Positions 36,014-45,005 of a stretch of DNA of 64,000 bases are shown piece after piece. Made by a program: the position numbers and the translations under genes. The notes under the pieces are model-generated. The model had not been told where the DNA came from. It saw nothing but the letters and a program-made list of their open reading frames with translations, and did not search any database. Positions within the stretch are counted from its first letter, which is position 1. The number at the start of each line of letters is the position of its first letter. This stretch comes from Candidatus Sphingomonas phytovorans (GTDB taxonomy: Bacteria; Pseudomonadota; Alphaproteobacteria; Sphingomonadales; Sphingomonadaceae), in contig CP119314.1 in the NCBI GenBank assembly GCA_029202385.1, positions 3,350,501 through 3,414,500 of the forward strand, given 5' to 3'.

Positions 36014-36835
36014 TCAACCCAACCGGCTGACGACATGCGGTCGGGCAAGCCGGTACCACAGCCAGGCGGCGACCAGACCGACAAGGGCGATGCCGACGAT
36101 CACCAGAAAGCCATTGGAAACGCCCCACCAGCCCAGCAACCAGCTTCGGGTTGTGACGAGCAGCGGCGCGACCGGATTGAAACGGAGTGGCCCAAAGGAT
36201 GGCAAGGGATAGATCACCGGGGTCAGGAAGAACCAGAAGGTCATCGCCATCGCGATCACGCGGCCGATATCGTCATACAGCAGCCCCAGTGGCGCCACCG
36301 CCAGCCCGATCGCCAGGCCGAACACCACCAGCGCGACGACCCCTGCGGGGATCAGCACCATCGACGGCACGAACGGCACCCAGATGGCGATCACCACCAC
36401 AAGCACCACGAGACGGACCGCGGCATTGAGCAGCACCTCCATCGCTCCTGCGAGGATGATCGCCTCGTGCGGGACCCGGCTTCGCGTGATCAGCTGTCGC
36501 GCGGCAGTGAGTTGCTGCAACGGCGCGTTGATCGCGTCGACGAAGGATTGCCACAGGATCATGCCCGAGAGAACGAACAGGGGATAGGGCAGACTGGTCG
36601 GCGCGATGCTGACGATCCGCCGCGAATGGATATAGCTGCAGATCAGCACGGTACCCATCACAGGCATCAGCAGCCAGAGATAGCCCAGAAAGGTCCTGCG
36701 GTGCCGTACGCGCAGGTTGCTGCGGAAGAGCCGCCAGGCGATCGCGCCCGAGGCGCGCAGGTCGAGCATCGCCTTCGCCGCAAAATGGCGCGGCCGGCGC
36801 AGTTCCGGGCTGGCGCTATAGACGATGTCCTCCAT
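36014..36835 (-). CDS. wzm: Wzm-like ABC transporter permease
   Basis: A 273-residue membrane protein of the ABC-2 type with six membrane segments. After a cytoplasmic N-terminus (LRRPRHFAAKAMLDLRAS) it has the family's amphipathic entry helix and WRLFRSNLRVRHRRTFLGYL, followed by hydrophobic segments such as YPLFVLSGMILWQSFVDAI and TFWFFLTPVIYPL, a conserved Wzm motif. It forms the channel through which the lipid-linked polymer is exported. ATG 36835 was chosen (MEDIVYS); an ATG six codons upstream is also possible. It is followed immediately by wzt. Confidence 0.9.
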   Translation of the reverse strand: MEDIVYSASPELRRPRHFAAKAMLDLRASGAIAWRLFRSNLRVRHRRTFLGYLWLLMPVMGTVLICSYIHSRRIVSIAPTSLPYPLFVLSGMILWQSFVDAINAPLQQLTAARQLITRSRVPHEAIILAGAMEVLLNAAVRLVVLVVVIAIWVPFVPSMVLIPAGVVALVVFGLAIGLAVAPLGLLYDDIGRVIAMAMTFWFFLTPVIYPLPSFGPLRFNPVAPLLVTTRSWLLGWWGVSNGFLVIVGIALVGLVAAWLWYRLARPHVVSRLG

Positions 36836-36930
36836 CGGCCGCCTATGCCGCAACGCAGGAGAGAGTCATAGCCGCCCCCTCGCCGAGGCAAGCCCCCGTG
36901 CCGTTCCCGCGGAGGTTGCGGCAGCGGCGA

Positions 36931-38082
36931 TCATATCGGCAGCACCCCGATTTCCAGGCTTTCCGGGGAAAGAGCTGCCTCGGTCGCGAAATAGCGGATT
37001 TCGTGCAGCGGCCGGAGCGCGTGGAGGGCGGACGAACGGTGCAACAAGGTCGCCACCGCGATGTTGGCCGTCGCGCGGCCGACTTGCGCGCCGATACAGG
37101 CATGAGCGCCGGAGCCGAACGCGAAATGGCGCGCGCTGCCCCGGTCGAGCCGAATCCGGTCGGGCTGCTCGAACTGGGCCGGATCGCGATTGGCCGCGCT
37201 CAGGCACAGCCTGACATCGGCTCCGGCCGGAATGGTCACGCCGTCCAGCTCGACATCGGCCGTCGCCAGGCGCGGCACCATATGTTCTGGCGGGTGCAGC
37301 CGAAGCACCTCTTCGACGAACGGCCTGACCAGACCAGGGTCGGCGCGCAGCGCGCGCTGGTCGCTGTCGCATTCGACGATGCGAAGGATCGTTCGCGAGA
37401 TCACCCGTTGAGTCGTGGTGGTGCCAGCGAGCCACATCAGCCGGACGAGGCTTCGCGCCGACTCTTCGGGAATCCCCGCATCGGTCAGCGCCGCGAACAT
37501 CGCCGAGCGATGCGCCAGCGCATCGAGGCTACGGACGAAATCGCCCAGCGGGTCCGCCATTCTCCGCGATAGTTCCTCGGCATGGACGATATCGTCCATG
37601 CCCGCCGCGTCGAGGCCGAGCAGGTCCGCCGTGACCCCGCGGCTGACCGGGATCGCATAGGTCGCGACGGCATCCAGCTCCCGCCGAACAAGCGCCTCCG
37701 ACAGTCGCGACGCGGTCGCTTCCAGCCGGGCCGTCACGGCGGGAGAGAATAGGCGCGCGACCGTGCGCCGGATCACCGTCTGGACGGGCGGATCGGCGGC
37801 GAGCAGGATAGCGTCCACGTCCCGGTAAGGCGCGTTGGAGAAATGCTCGGGTCGGGCGAACGCTGAACGGACCGCGTCATGACCAAGGACGATCCAGTAA
37901 TCGTTCAGCGGCAGGAACAGCACCGATCCTTCCCGCCTCAGGGTTTCATAGTGAGGAAACGGGTCAGCCGCGATCCCGGGCGAACACAGGTCGATCGTCG
38001 CCGAGGATTGAACCGCGGCCGGGGCCCGACGACGCGACAACGCCCGCATCCGGCGCGCAAGGGCGGCGGCGTAGCGCCTCAT
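36931..38082 (-). CDS. Cytochrome P450
   Basis: A 383-residue soluble bacterial P450. The haem loop is FAFGSGAHACIGAQ with the Cys ligand, the K-helix ExxR is in EEVLRLHPPEH, and the I helix reads WLAGTTTTQRVI, keeping the distal threonines but with Thr in place of the usual acidic residue. It is a little shorter than average, with a compact N-terminus. It should hydroxylate or otherwise oxidise a hydrophobic substrate using an external ferredoxin system not encoded nearby. It is the most upstream gene on this strand, 95 bases before wzm, so it may tailor the molecule made by the cluster or be independent. Confidence 0.9.
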   Translation of the reverse strand: MRRYAAALARRMRALSRRRAPAAVQSSATIDLCSPGIAADPFPHYETLRREGSVLFLPLNDYWIVLGHDAVRSAFARPEHFSNAPYRDVDAILLAADPPVQTVIRRTVARLFSPAVTARLEATASRLSEALVRRELDAVATYAIPVSRGVTADLLGLDAAGMDDIVHAEELSRRMADPLGDFVRSLDALAHRSAMFAALTDAGIPEESARSLVRLMWLAGTTTTQRVISRTILRIVECDSDQRALRADPGLVRPFVEEVLRLHPPEHMVPRLATADVELDGVTIPAGADVRLCLSAANRDPAQFEQPDRIRLDRGSARHFAFGSGAHACIGAQVGRATANIAVATLLHRSSALHALRPLHEIRYFATEAALSPESLEIGVLPI

Positions 38083-38433
38083 CCGCGCTCTGCGGCGTCG
38101 GACGGGCAGGCATAGTGCCGCAACCGGCCATGATGAAGCTGCTTCCCCCCAGACATCGACGTCCTCCCCTGCCCGGTCCCGCGACCTTGCTCATAGGATA
38201 GCCTCCGCCGGTTGCCGATCCCCTTTTGTCGAACAGGATGTGCCTGAGGCAGACAGCACTATCCACCACGCGAGCTTACTCGCACAGTCTTTCAGCGTGC
38301 ATTCGGTGCTGGTTCCCCGGCCACCCCATGCAGGATGATCGCCCCCTGGCGCTATCCCGTGCCACCGGCTTGACACGGTAAAGCACCAATGGCCATGCCG
38401 TGTGCAGGACATAATATAACAGGGAAATTGCTC
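38083..38433. other. Intergenic region between divergent P450 and hydrolase genes
   Basis: About 350 bases between divergent genes. Several frames cross it, but none has a ribosome site or plausible protein sequence. The right end has an A/T-rich patch (around 38410-38425) and an AGGGA ribosome site before the hydrolase ATG. A TTGACA at 38370 has no good partner -10 box at 16-18 bases, so I do not call a promoter. Confidence 0.4.
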
Positions 38434-40347
38434 ATGCGGATCGGGTTCGCGCTTCTCGCCACGACGCTTCTCTCCTCCATGGCCATCGCCCAGTCGACGC
38501 CGACCGCGGCACCCGGTGGCGACATCCCCGCCAAGTTCACGCCGCCCACCGCCAGCTACGACTATGAAAAGCGCGAGGTGATGATCCCGATGCGCGACGG
38601 GGTGAGGCTCCACACCGTCATCATCGTCGCCAAGGGCGCGAGGAACGCACCGATCCTGCTGACCCGCACCCCCTATAACGCCTCCGGCCGCGCGATGCGG
38701 GTCGACAGCCCGAACATGCTCTCGACCCTGCCCGAGGGCGACGAACTGTTCGTCAAGGACGGCTATATCCGCGTGTTCCAGGACATCCGCGGCAAATACG
38801 ACTCCGAGGGCGACTACATCGTCACCCGCCCGGTGATCGGCCCGCTGAACAAGACCAAGGTCGACCATGTCACCGACGCCTACGACACCATCGACTGGCT
38901 GGTGAACAAGGCGAACCTGCCCGAAAGCAACGGCAAGGTTGGCATGCTCGGGTCGAGCTATGAAGGCTTCACCGTCGTCATGGCCTTGCTCAATCCGCAC
39001 CCCGCGCTGAAGGTCGCGGCGCCGGAGAGCCCGATGATCGACGGCTGGATGGGCGACGACTGGTTCCATTACGGCGCGTTCCGCCTGACCAATATCGGCT
39101 GGCTCGCCGGTCAGACCGGCTACAAGGGCGCCGGCAAGTCGGCAGGGTCGCCGGCCTGGGACGATTACGACACGTTCCGCAAGGTCGGCTCGGCCGGCGA
39201 GTGGGCAAAACAGTCGGGCTTCGACCAGCTGCCCTACTGGAACCGCATGTCGAAGCATCCCGCCTATGACGAATTCTGGTCGGGACAGGCGCTCGACAAG
39301 CTGCTCGCAGCCGCGCCGTCCAGGGTGCCGACCCTGTGGGAACAGGGCATCTGGGACCAGGAGGACATGTACGGCGCGATCCACGCCTGGGAGGAGCTCA
39401 ACAAGGTCGGCCATGGCAGCAACAATTTCCTATTGATGGGCCCATGGCGGCACAGCGGGTTCAACTATAACGGCTCGTCGCTCGGCGCGCTCAAGTTCGA
39501 GGGCGACACCGCATTGCAGGCGCGGCGCGACGTGCTGCTGCCCTTCTTCAACGCCTATCTGAAGGACGGCGCGCCAGCCTTCACCCCGCCGGCGGTGACC
39601 TTCTACAACACCGGCGAGAACAAGTGGAACAGGTTCGACAAATGGCCCCTCGCTTGCGACACCGGCTGCGCGGCACCGATGAAGCCGATCTACCTGTCGG
39701 GGGACTGGGGCCTCGGCTTCGACAAGCCTGAGGCAGGGGACGACAGCTATGTCTCCGACCCCGCAAAGCCGGTGCCGCATCTGCCGCGTCCGGTGAATTT
39801 CGGTGACGGGCGCTGGCAGAGCTGGCTGGTCAGCGACCAGCGTCATGCGGACGGCCGCCCCGACGTGCTGACCTACGAGACACCGGTGCTGACCAGGGCG
39901 GTGACGGTATCCGGCGTGCCGATGGCCGACATCTATGCGAAGACCACCGGCACCGACGGCGATTTCGTGGTCAAGGTGATCGACGTCTATCCGGACGAAG
40001 TCGCGAGCGACAAGACGATGGGCGGGTACCAGCTCGCCGTGAGCCTCGACATCTTTCGTGGCCGGTACCGCGACAGCTTCGCCAGGCCGAGCGCGATCCC
40101 GGCCGACAAGGTCCAGCGCTACCGCTTCCGCCTGCCCGCGGTGAACCATGTGTTCAAGCCGGGCCACAAGATCATGGTGCAGATCCAGTCGAGCCTGTTC
40201 CCGCTCTACGACCGCAACCCGCAGACTTATGTGCCGAACATCTTCTTCGCGAAGAAGACCGACTACAAGAAAGCGACCGTCACGATCGAGCGCGGCGGCG
40301 AGACGCCGAGCGCGGTGTGGCTGCCGGTGGTGTCGGGCGCCGAGTGA
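38434..40347 (+). CDS. Alpha-amino-acid ester hydrolase (CocE/NonD family, secreted)
   Basis: A 637-residue serine hydrolase with a signal peptide (MRIGFALLATTLLSSMAIAQ) from ATG 38434. The X-Pro/CocE-type alpha/beta-hydrolase domain has the nucleophile elbow GSSYEG (Ser175), PESPMIDGWMGDDWFHYGAF, and the His region MGPWRHSGFNYNG near residue 333; a C-terminal jelly roll follows from about 430. These blocks closely resemble the alpha-amino-acid ester hydrolases of Xanthomonas and Acetobacter, which cleave or make amino-acid esters and can acylate beta-lactam nuclei. The natural role in the periplasm is probably peptide or ester scavenging. It appears intact and is monocistronic. Confidence 0.88.
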   Translation: MRIGFALLATTLLSSMAIAQSTPTAAPGGDIPAKFTPPTASYDYEKREVMIPMRDGVRLHTVIIVAKGARNAPILLTRTPYNASGRAMRVDSPNMLSTLPEGDELFVKDGYIRVFQDIRGKYDSEGDYIVTRPVIGPLNKTKVDHVTDAYDTIDWLVNKANLPESNGKVGMLGSSYEGFTVVMALLNPHPALKVAAPESPMIDGWMGDDWFHYGAFRLTNIGWLAGQTGYKGAGKSAGSPAWDDYDTFRKVGSAGEWAKQSGFDQLPYWNRMSKHPAYDEFWSGQALDKLLAAAPSRVPTLWEQGIWDQEDMYGAIHAWEELNKVGHGSNNFLLMGPWRHSGFNYNGSSLGALKFEGDTALQARRDVLLPFFNAYLKDGAPAFTPPAVTFYNTGENKWNRFDKWPLACDTGCAAPMKPIYLSGDWGLGFDKPEAGDDSYVSDPAKPVPHLPRPVNFGDGRWQSWLVSDQRHADGRPDVLTYETPVLTRAVTVSGVPMADIYAKTTGTDGDFVVKVIDVYPDEVASDKTMGGYQLAVSLDIFRGRYRDSFARPSAIPADKVQRYRFRLPAVNHVFKPGHKIMVQIQSSLFPLYDRNPQTYVPNIFFAKKTDYKKATVTIERGGETPSAVWLPVVSGAE

Positions 40348-40514
40348 TGGAACGTGGCGATGGCGGGCGGATCATGATCCGCTTGCTGTCGCCACTGGTG
40401 ACGGTAGCGGACATGCGAAAGGACGCTGACTAAGCAAAGATGACAAAGATGATATAGCTCCCGACTGCTTCGATCTGCTAAGCACCGCCAGGCCGCAAAT
40501 TCGAGGATAGTGCA

Positions 40515-42320
40515 ATGTCCGTCGCTCGCTGGTGTGCTATTCTATCGTGTCTATCGTGCCTGTGCCTCGCACATCCTGCCGCTGCTCAAAGCGGGACGGA
40601 CAAGGATACAGGCGCATCGGAACAGCCCCTCGCGACCAAGCTGCCCACGTCCCATGAAAAAACCAGCGGACCGGATATCATCGTCAATGGCGTCATCGAC
40701 AAGAAGCGGGGCAGCTGGAAAAGAGCTGAATCCGACCACGTCATTGTCTTCAGCAAGGATAATGCGGGCGATCTGGCCCGCATCTCGAACAATCTCGAGC
40801 GACTCTATCATCTGATGTCACGCCTCTATCGTCGCGGCGACCAGATCGACGATACCACGAAGCTGCAGGTGACGTTGATCGACTCCACCGCTGACTTTCG
40901 CATGATGGACCTGAAGAATCTGCGGTCGGAAGAGGGGCCCTATCTGGCGGCTTTTCCCGACCGGACCTATTATGATCCGCGTGAGGATGGCGAGGTACTG
41001 GCCATCGCCCGCAACGACCAGATCATCGATCTGAACACGAACCGCGCCTACGATCTGGACTGCGACGATGCGCTCGGCGAGGGAGCATTGCAGTGCGCCG
41101 GCGACGCCGGCTACCACCCTCCTGCGGTAAGGACCTGGGAAGAGCTGCTCTATTCGGCCTTCGCGCAACATTTCATCCTGACCGCCGATCCAGCCGCCTA
41201 TCCGCGTTGGTATCTGGACGGGGTCGGCGCGCTGTTCTCCACCATCCGGGTACGCGGAAACGGGGCGGTCGACTATGCCGTTCCGCCCCTGCAATATAAG
41301 GAGGTCCTGCGATCCTACGGCAATCTGAACGTTGGCGATATTCTGGCGGGGCGATATCTCGACGCGACGGCGTCTAAAAAAGCAAGCTGGTCACCCTATC
41401 ATGCCTGGTTGCTTGCCCATTTTTTCCTGTTTTCCAATCTGAAACCGGAACGCAGCCGGCAATTTCACGACTATATGATGGCCATCCGTCGAGGAGAGCC
41501 GATGGCCGAGGCCGCCAAGGCATTCGGCGACATGGGAAGGCTGCAACGCGAGATCGGGACATATGCCGAGGCCCAGAAATCCTTCGCCCGCGCCGATCCT
41601 CCCCAGGGACTCGGCGGAGATCCGCTGATCACCACATTGTCGCAGGGCAGCGCGGCGCTGGTCGAGGCAAGGGTTGAGCTTGGCACACGCCTTCCTCCAC
41701 TCCCGGCGGATGCGGGCGCCGGTGCAGCCGTTACGTCCCCGACCGAAGCACAGCGACGCGCCGACTGGCTCACGCAGGTCCGCGATACGGTGGCGCGCCT
41801 CCCTTATGATAGCGAAGCCCTGTTGTTCGCGGCTGAGGCCGAATGCCGCAGCGGCCATGACGCAGAGTGTCTTGCCGATGCCGACCGCGTGCTTGCGCGA
41901 TCGCCGGACAATGCCCGCGCCCTCGCTTGGAAAGGCGTGGCCCTGACGGGTCAGGCCGTCACCGCCTCCCCTGCTAATCGCGCGGCCATGCTGGCGGTCG
42001 CGCGTAAGACGATCGAGCGCGCCGTCGAGCTCGACGGCCAGGCTCAGCAGCCACTGATCGCCTGGTTCCAGAGCTTTACCAGGGCTGGCGAGCGGGTTCC
42101 GGACCAGGCAATGCTCGGCATGGCGAGGGTCATTCGAAGCGTACCGGCCGCACCGGCACCGCGTTTGTACCTTGCCGAGGAACTGCTTCGCCAAGGCAAC
42201 GCCGACCTCGCCCGCCGGGTTGTCTATACGGTGCTATACAGCGCCTATGATTCACCCGAAAAGACGGCAGCGCGGGCGCTGTTCGCCTCCGCTGACCGTC
42301 CGCCTCCCAAAGGTGGTTGA
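40515..42320 (+). CDS. Secreted DUF1570-like protein with TPR-like C-terminal half
   Basis: A 601-residue protein with a signal peptide (residues 1-25, ending AAAQ). After a low-complexity segment, ESDHVIVFSKDNAGDLARIS opens a domain that I associate with DUF1570/gluzincin-like proteins. In active relatives a HExxH helix lies about 130 residues later; here the equivalent reads EELLYSAFAQHFIL with no HExxH, so peptidase activity is unlikely. The C-terminal half (about 330-600) is a chain of TPR-like helical pairs (ALLFAAEAECRSGHDAECLA, NARALAWKGVALTGQAV). It may be a binding scaffold in the periplasm. Two long, co-directional neighbours are unrelated. Confidence 0.7.
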   Translation: MSVARWCAILSCLSCLCLAHPAAAQSGTDKDTGASEQPLATKLPTSHEKTSGPDIIVNGVIDKKRGSWKRAESDHVIVFSKDNAGDLARISNNLERLYHLMSRLYRRGDQIDDTTKLQVTLIDSTADFRMMDLKNLRSEEGPYLAAFPDRTYYDPREDGEVLAIARNDQIIDLNTNRAYDLDCDDALGEGALQCAGDAGYHPPAVRTWEELLYSAFAQHFILTADPAAYPRWYLDGVGALFSTIRVRGNGAVDYAVPPLQYKEVLRSYGNLNVGDILAGRYLDATASKKASWSPYHAWLLAHFFLFSNLKPERSRQFHDYMMAIRRGEPMAEAAKAFGDMGRLQREIGTYAEAQKSFARADPPQGLGGDPLITTLSQGSAALVEARVELGTRLPPLPADAGAGAAVTSPTEAQRRADWLTQVRDTVARLPYDSEALLFAAEAECRSGHDAECLADADRVLARSPDNARALAWKGVALTGQAVTASPANRAAMLAVARKTIERAVELDGQAQQPLIAWFQSFTRAGERVPDQAMLGMARVIRSVPAAPAPRLYLAEELLRQGNADLARRVVYTVLYSAYDSPEKTAARALFASADRPPPKGG

Positions 42321-42348
42321 GTCGAGCGGCGGCGAGATATCGCAAGGC

Positions 42349-42771
42349 TCATTTCCCGATCGGCTCAACCCGCCACCAGTCAAACGCTTCCTCCTGCAGC
42401 CCCCGCACGAAGCGCAAAGCCTCAGCTCCGATCCAGGGGCCTTCATAGCCGCGCCGCATCGCGACGCCGCCGACCCACCATCCCTGGCCGGGCAAGCCAT
42501 CGGATTCGCGCACGACCAGCACGGCCAGTTCGGGCTCGCCCGCTTCGGCCCCCGCGGCATCGACCGCGTCGAGCGTCTTGCACACGGCCCGCATCTTCGG
42601 CCGGGTGAAGCGGTGGCCGAGTTCGGCCAGCAGGTGCGAATAGCTGATCGCCTCGCCCGCTCTGGCCGAGGCGATCAGGATGGCGCGGACCCACGCGACG
42701 TCGCCGATGGCGCTGTCGGCCGGAGACGCCGGATGCGCCGGGCCGTCCATCACGGTACGTGCCTTGCCCAT
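42349..42771 (-). CDS. Conserved protein of unknown function
   Basis: A 140-residue soluble protein from ATG 42771. It begins with a helical, winged-helix-like segment (VAWVRAILIASARAGEAISY, LLAELGHRFTRPKMRAVCKT) and continues with a beta-rich part (LAVLVVRESDGLPGQGWWVG and WIGAEALRFVRGLQEEAFDW). I have seen this pattern in hypothetical proteins of alphaproteobacteria, without a function. The first segment looks able to bind DNA, or to be a remnant of such a domain. It is monocistronic and converges with the DUF1570-like gene. Confidence 0.6.
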   Translation of the reverse strand: MGKARTVMDGPAHPASPADSAIGDVAWVRAILIASARAGEAISYSHLLAELGHRFTRPKMRAVCKTLDAVDAAGAEAGEPELAVLVVRESDGLPGQGWWVGGVAMRRGYEGPWIGAEALRFVRGLQEEAFDWWRVEPIGK

Positions 42772-42878
42772 GTTTCCCGGCTGAACTCCATATGATGGCG
42801 TCGATCGCCTTCATTGCCACGCCGCGGGGAAATCGGCATCGAAAAAGGGCGGCCCGTCAGAGCCGCCCCTGAACGCCC

Positions 42879-43271
42879 TCATGCGGCCAGTGTCCGCCCC
42901 GACTGCGGCCGGTGGCCGAACTCAAGCCAGGCAAGCACTGCCACCGTCGCCGCCTGGGCGAGGACAAACACCGTGCCGAACAGGGTCGGCTCAGTCATCA
43001 GGACCACGGCGATGCTTGCCGCGACCCAGCCGATATTGCCGACAACGGCGAGCAGCACCAGCGGGCCGTTGAGCAGCGACGTCTTCGCCATCCAGGCGAA
43101 CAGCGCTGCAACCGGGAACAGGCTGCATCCCGCCACCAGCAACAGGCTCGGGTGAAGCCCGGTCGGGCCGGCGAGCAGGCCCGACCCAAGGCTCATCACG
43201 GCGCCGGCGGCGAGGCAGGTCAGGGCATCGACGCCCAGGATGGTGCGGATGGTTTTGGTCGTGTCGGTCAT
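42879..43271 (-). CDS. Small four-helix membrane protein
   Basis: A 130-residue protein; ATG 43271 has a strong GAAGGAGG site, and the longer open frame upstream is not protein-like. Four hydrophobic segments (about 9-30, 42-62, 70-92, 97-116) with short loops. It resembles a family of small integral membrane proteins found in many proteobacteria next to XRE regulators. It is divergent from such a regulator (43394), with a palindrome between the genes, so it is probably that regulator's target. Function unknown. Confidence 0.75.
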   Translation of the reverse strand: MTDTTKTIRTILGVDALTCLAAGAVMSLGSGLLAGPTGLHPSLLLVAGCSLFPVAALFAWMAKTSLLNGPLVLLAVVGNIGWVAASIAVVLMTEPTLFGTVFVLAQAATVAVLAWLEFGHRPQSGRTLAA

Positions 43272-43326
43272 GATTGCCTCCTTCTGGTTGGTGCGGCCGT
43301 TTTCGGCGAAGGAGGTAGGCACGTCG

Positions 43327-43343
43327 ATTACCCGTGAGGTAAT
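43327..43343. promoter_or_regulatory. Inverted repeat operator between divergent XRE regulator and membrane protein
   Basis: ATTACC at 43327-43332 and GGTAAT at 43338-43343 form a perfect six-base inverted repeat around CGTGA. It lies 56 bases upstream of the membrane-protein start and 51 bases upstream of the regulator start, a typical place for a shared operator of an XRE/MmyB-type regulator. Confidence 0.55.
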
Positions 43344-43393
43344 GGTGCCGCATTGGCCGCCGCTGCAGGGTCGGCCACCGAGGAGGAACGAAG

Positions 43394-44182
43394 ATGATTG
43401 TCGCCGCACGGAACGTCGGGGATCATTTGCGCGAATGGCGCCGGATACGGCGGCTGAGCCAGCTCGACCTGGCGCTCGACGCCGAGATTTCGGCGCGTCA
43501 TCTGAGCTTCCTCGAAACCGGCCGCGCAAGGCCAAGCCGCGAGATGGTGCTTCGCCTGTCGGAGCAGCTCGACATGCCGATGCGGGAGCGCAACCTGATG
43601 CTGACGGCCGCGGGCTTCGCCCCCCTGTTCGGCGAGCGATCGCTCGACGATCCCGAAATGGCCGGCGCGCGGCGCGCGATCGACCTGATCCTTGCCGGCC
43701 ACGAGCCATGGCCAGCGCTTGCGGTCGACCGGCACTGGAACCTGATCGCGGCCAACCGGGGCATCGCGCCGCTGCTGGCCGGGGTGGATCCTCTGCTGCT
43801 CGACAGGCCGAACGTCATGCGGCTGGCGCTTCACCCGCAGGGGCTGGCACCGCGCATCATCAATCTGGGGGAGTGGCGGCACCATCTCATCTCGCGCCTG
43901 AAACGTCAGGCGCAGGCGGCGGGCGATGCCGATCTGGATAGGCTGGTGGCCGAGCTGGAGGACTATCCTGCCCCGCCCGCCTCCGACGCGAGGCCGGAAG
44001 ACCTTGGCGGGATCGCGGTCCCGCTGAAATTGCTGGCGGGCGACCGGGTGCTGAGCTTCCTCAGCACCACGACCATATTCGGCACCGCACAGGACGTGAC
44101 ATTGTCCGAGCTGACGCTGGAGACATTCTTTCCAGTGGACGAGACGACGGCAGAAGCGGTGCGGGAGATGGTGGCGATGTGA
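43394..44182 (+). CDS. XRE-family regulator with MmyB-like C-terminal domain
   Basis: A 262-residue regulator with an AGGAGGA-type ribosome site. The N-terminal HTH (about 8-68) reads HLREWRRIRRLSQLDLALDA, SARHLSFLETGRARPS. The C-terminal domain (about 95-255) matches the MmyB-like ligand-binding fold: AIDLILAGHEPWPALAVDRH, WNLIAANRGI, and STTTIFGTAQDVTLSELTLE near the end. Members of this family bind small hydrophobic ligands and usually control a divergent enzyme gene; here the divergent gene is a small membrane protein with a palindrome between. Confidence 0.9.
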   Translation: MIVAARNVGDHLREWRRIRRLSQLDLALDAEISARHLSFLETGRARPSREMVLRLSEQLDMPMRERNLMLTAAGFAPLFGERSLDDPEMAGARRAIDLILAGHEPWPALAVDRHWNLIAANRGIAPLLAGVDPLLLDRPNVMRLALHPQGLAPRIINLGEWRHHLISRLKRQAQAAGDADLDRLVAELEDYPAPPASDARPEDLGGIAVPLKLLAGDRVLSFLSTTTIFGTAQDVTLSELTLETFFPVDETTAEAVREMVAM

Positions 44183-44198
44183 ACTGGAAGCCTCCGTC

Positions 44199-44242
44199 AC
44201 CCCGGACCTCTCGACAAGCTCGAGACAGGCTTGTTCCGGGGT
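44199..44242. repeat. REP-like palindromic element
   Basis: ACCCCGGA (44199-44206) pairs with TCCGGGGT (44235-44242), and inside it ACAAG pairs with CTTGT, giving a nested stem around GCTCGAGACAGG-like loop sequence. It lies 17 bases after the regulator's stop. The form CACCCCGGA...CTCGACAAGCTCGAGACAGG...is one I associate with dispersed intergenic palindromes in sphingomonads. It may also act as a terminator. Confidence 0.5.
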
Positions 44243-44336
44243 CCACGGCTCCGCAAACCAAACGGGGACAGAATGTGCGGAACAGTGGATGACGCAACGA
44301 GTCCGGCATGACGAACGGGATGGATCGGCTCGAAGG

Positions 44337-44924
44337 CTACCCCACCTGCGCCACCGCCAGGCTCCCCGCCGGAAGTGCGTGCAGCACCTGCCGCGCCGGC
44401 ACTGAGGGATCAAGCCAATCCGCCCAGCGCGACCGGTCGAGGATCGCGATCTGGCGGTCGTGATACGGTGCGATGTCCGGCCCCAGCTCCATCGTCAGCA
44501 GGGTGAAGGCCTCGCCCACGTCGCTGGTACGCCACAGGCCGGCGATGCAGAACCAGGGCTGGTCCTTCATCGTGAACAGCCATTTGTCCTTGCGCTTCTT
44601 CTTCGGGTCCTCGGGCGTGGTGAATTCATAGAAGCCGTCGGCAAGGACCAGGCAGCGCCCGTTCGGGAATTCGCGACCGTCGGAGCGGAAATTATAGACC
44701 GGCTTGCGGTTCGGCCCCGGCCAGCTCCAGCGGCGCTGCACCAGCTCACCCGCCGCGCGCACCCCCGCCACCGAACGGACGATCGGCGCGCTATCCGTGA
44801 TCTTGATGTCCGCCCGCGGCTCGATATTGGGCAGGCCTTCCGGAAAACGGATATCGATCTCCAGCTCCGCGAAGCCATCGATCAGCGTCGCCGCATCCAC
44901 CTCGAGGCGATAGTCGTTGCACAT
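44337..44924 (-). CDS. SRAP (YedK/HMCES-like) abasic-site processing protein
   Basis: A 195-residue protein from ATG 44924, which puts the catalytic Cys at position 2 (MCNDYRLE); the frame is open upstream but the protein must start here. Other conserved sites are the glutamate in LADGFYEF and the histidine in APYHDRQIAIL, plus RRWSWPGP for DNA binding. SRAP proteins form a thiazolidine crosslink through Cys2 with abasic sites in single-stranded DNA and shield them. The gene is monocistronic and divergent from the transglutaminase-like gene, 80 bases away. An SOS-type operator was not evident. Confidence 0.92.
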   Translation of the reverse strand: MCNDYRLEVDAATLIDGFAELEIDIRFPEGLPNIEPRADIKITDSAPIVRSVAGVRAAGELVQRRWSWPGPNRKPVYNFRSDGREFPNGRCLVLADGFYEFTTPEDPKKKRKDKWLFTMKDQPWFCIAGLWRTSDVGEAFTLLTMELGPDIAPYHDRQIAILDRSRWADWLDPSVPARQVLHALPAGSLAVAQVG

Positions 44925-45005
44925 CGGGCCTCCATAACGCTGAATCGCCGCGGCCGCGACATGCGTTGCCGTGGACATGCCGCAGCGCCCGGCTATGTTC
45001 GGGCG

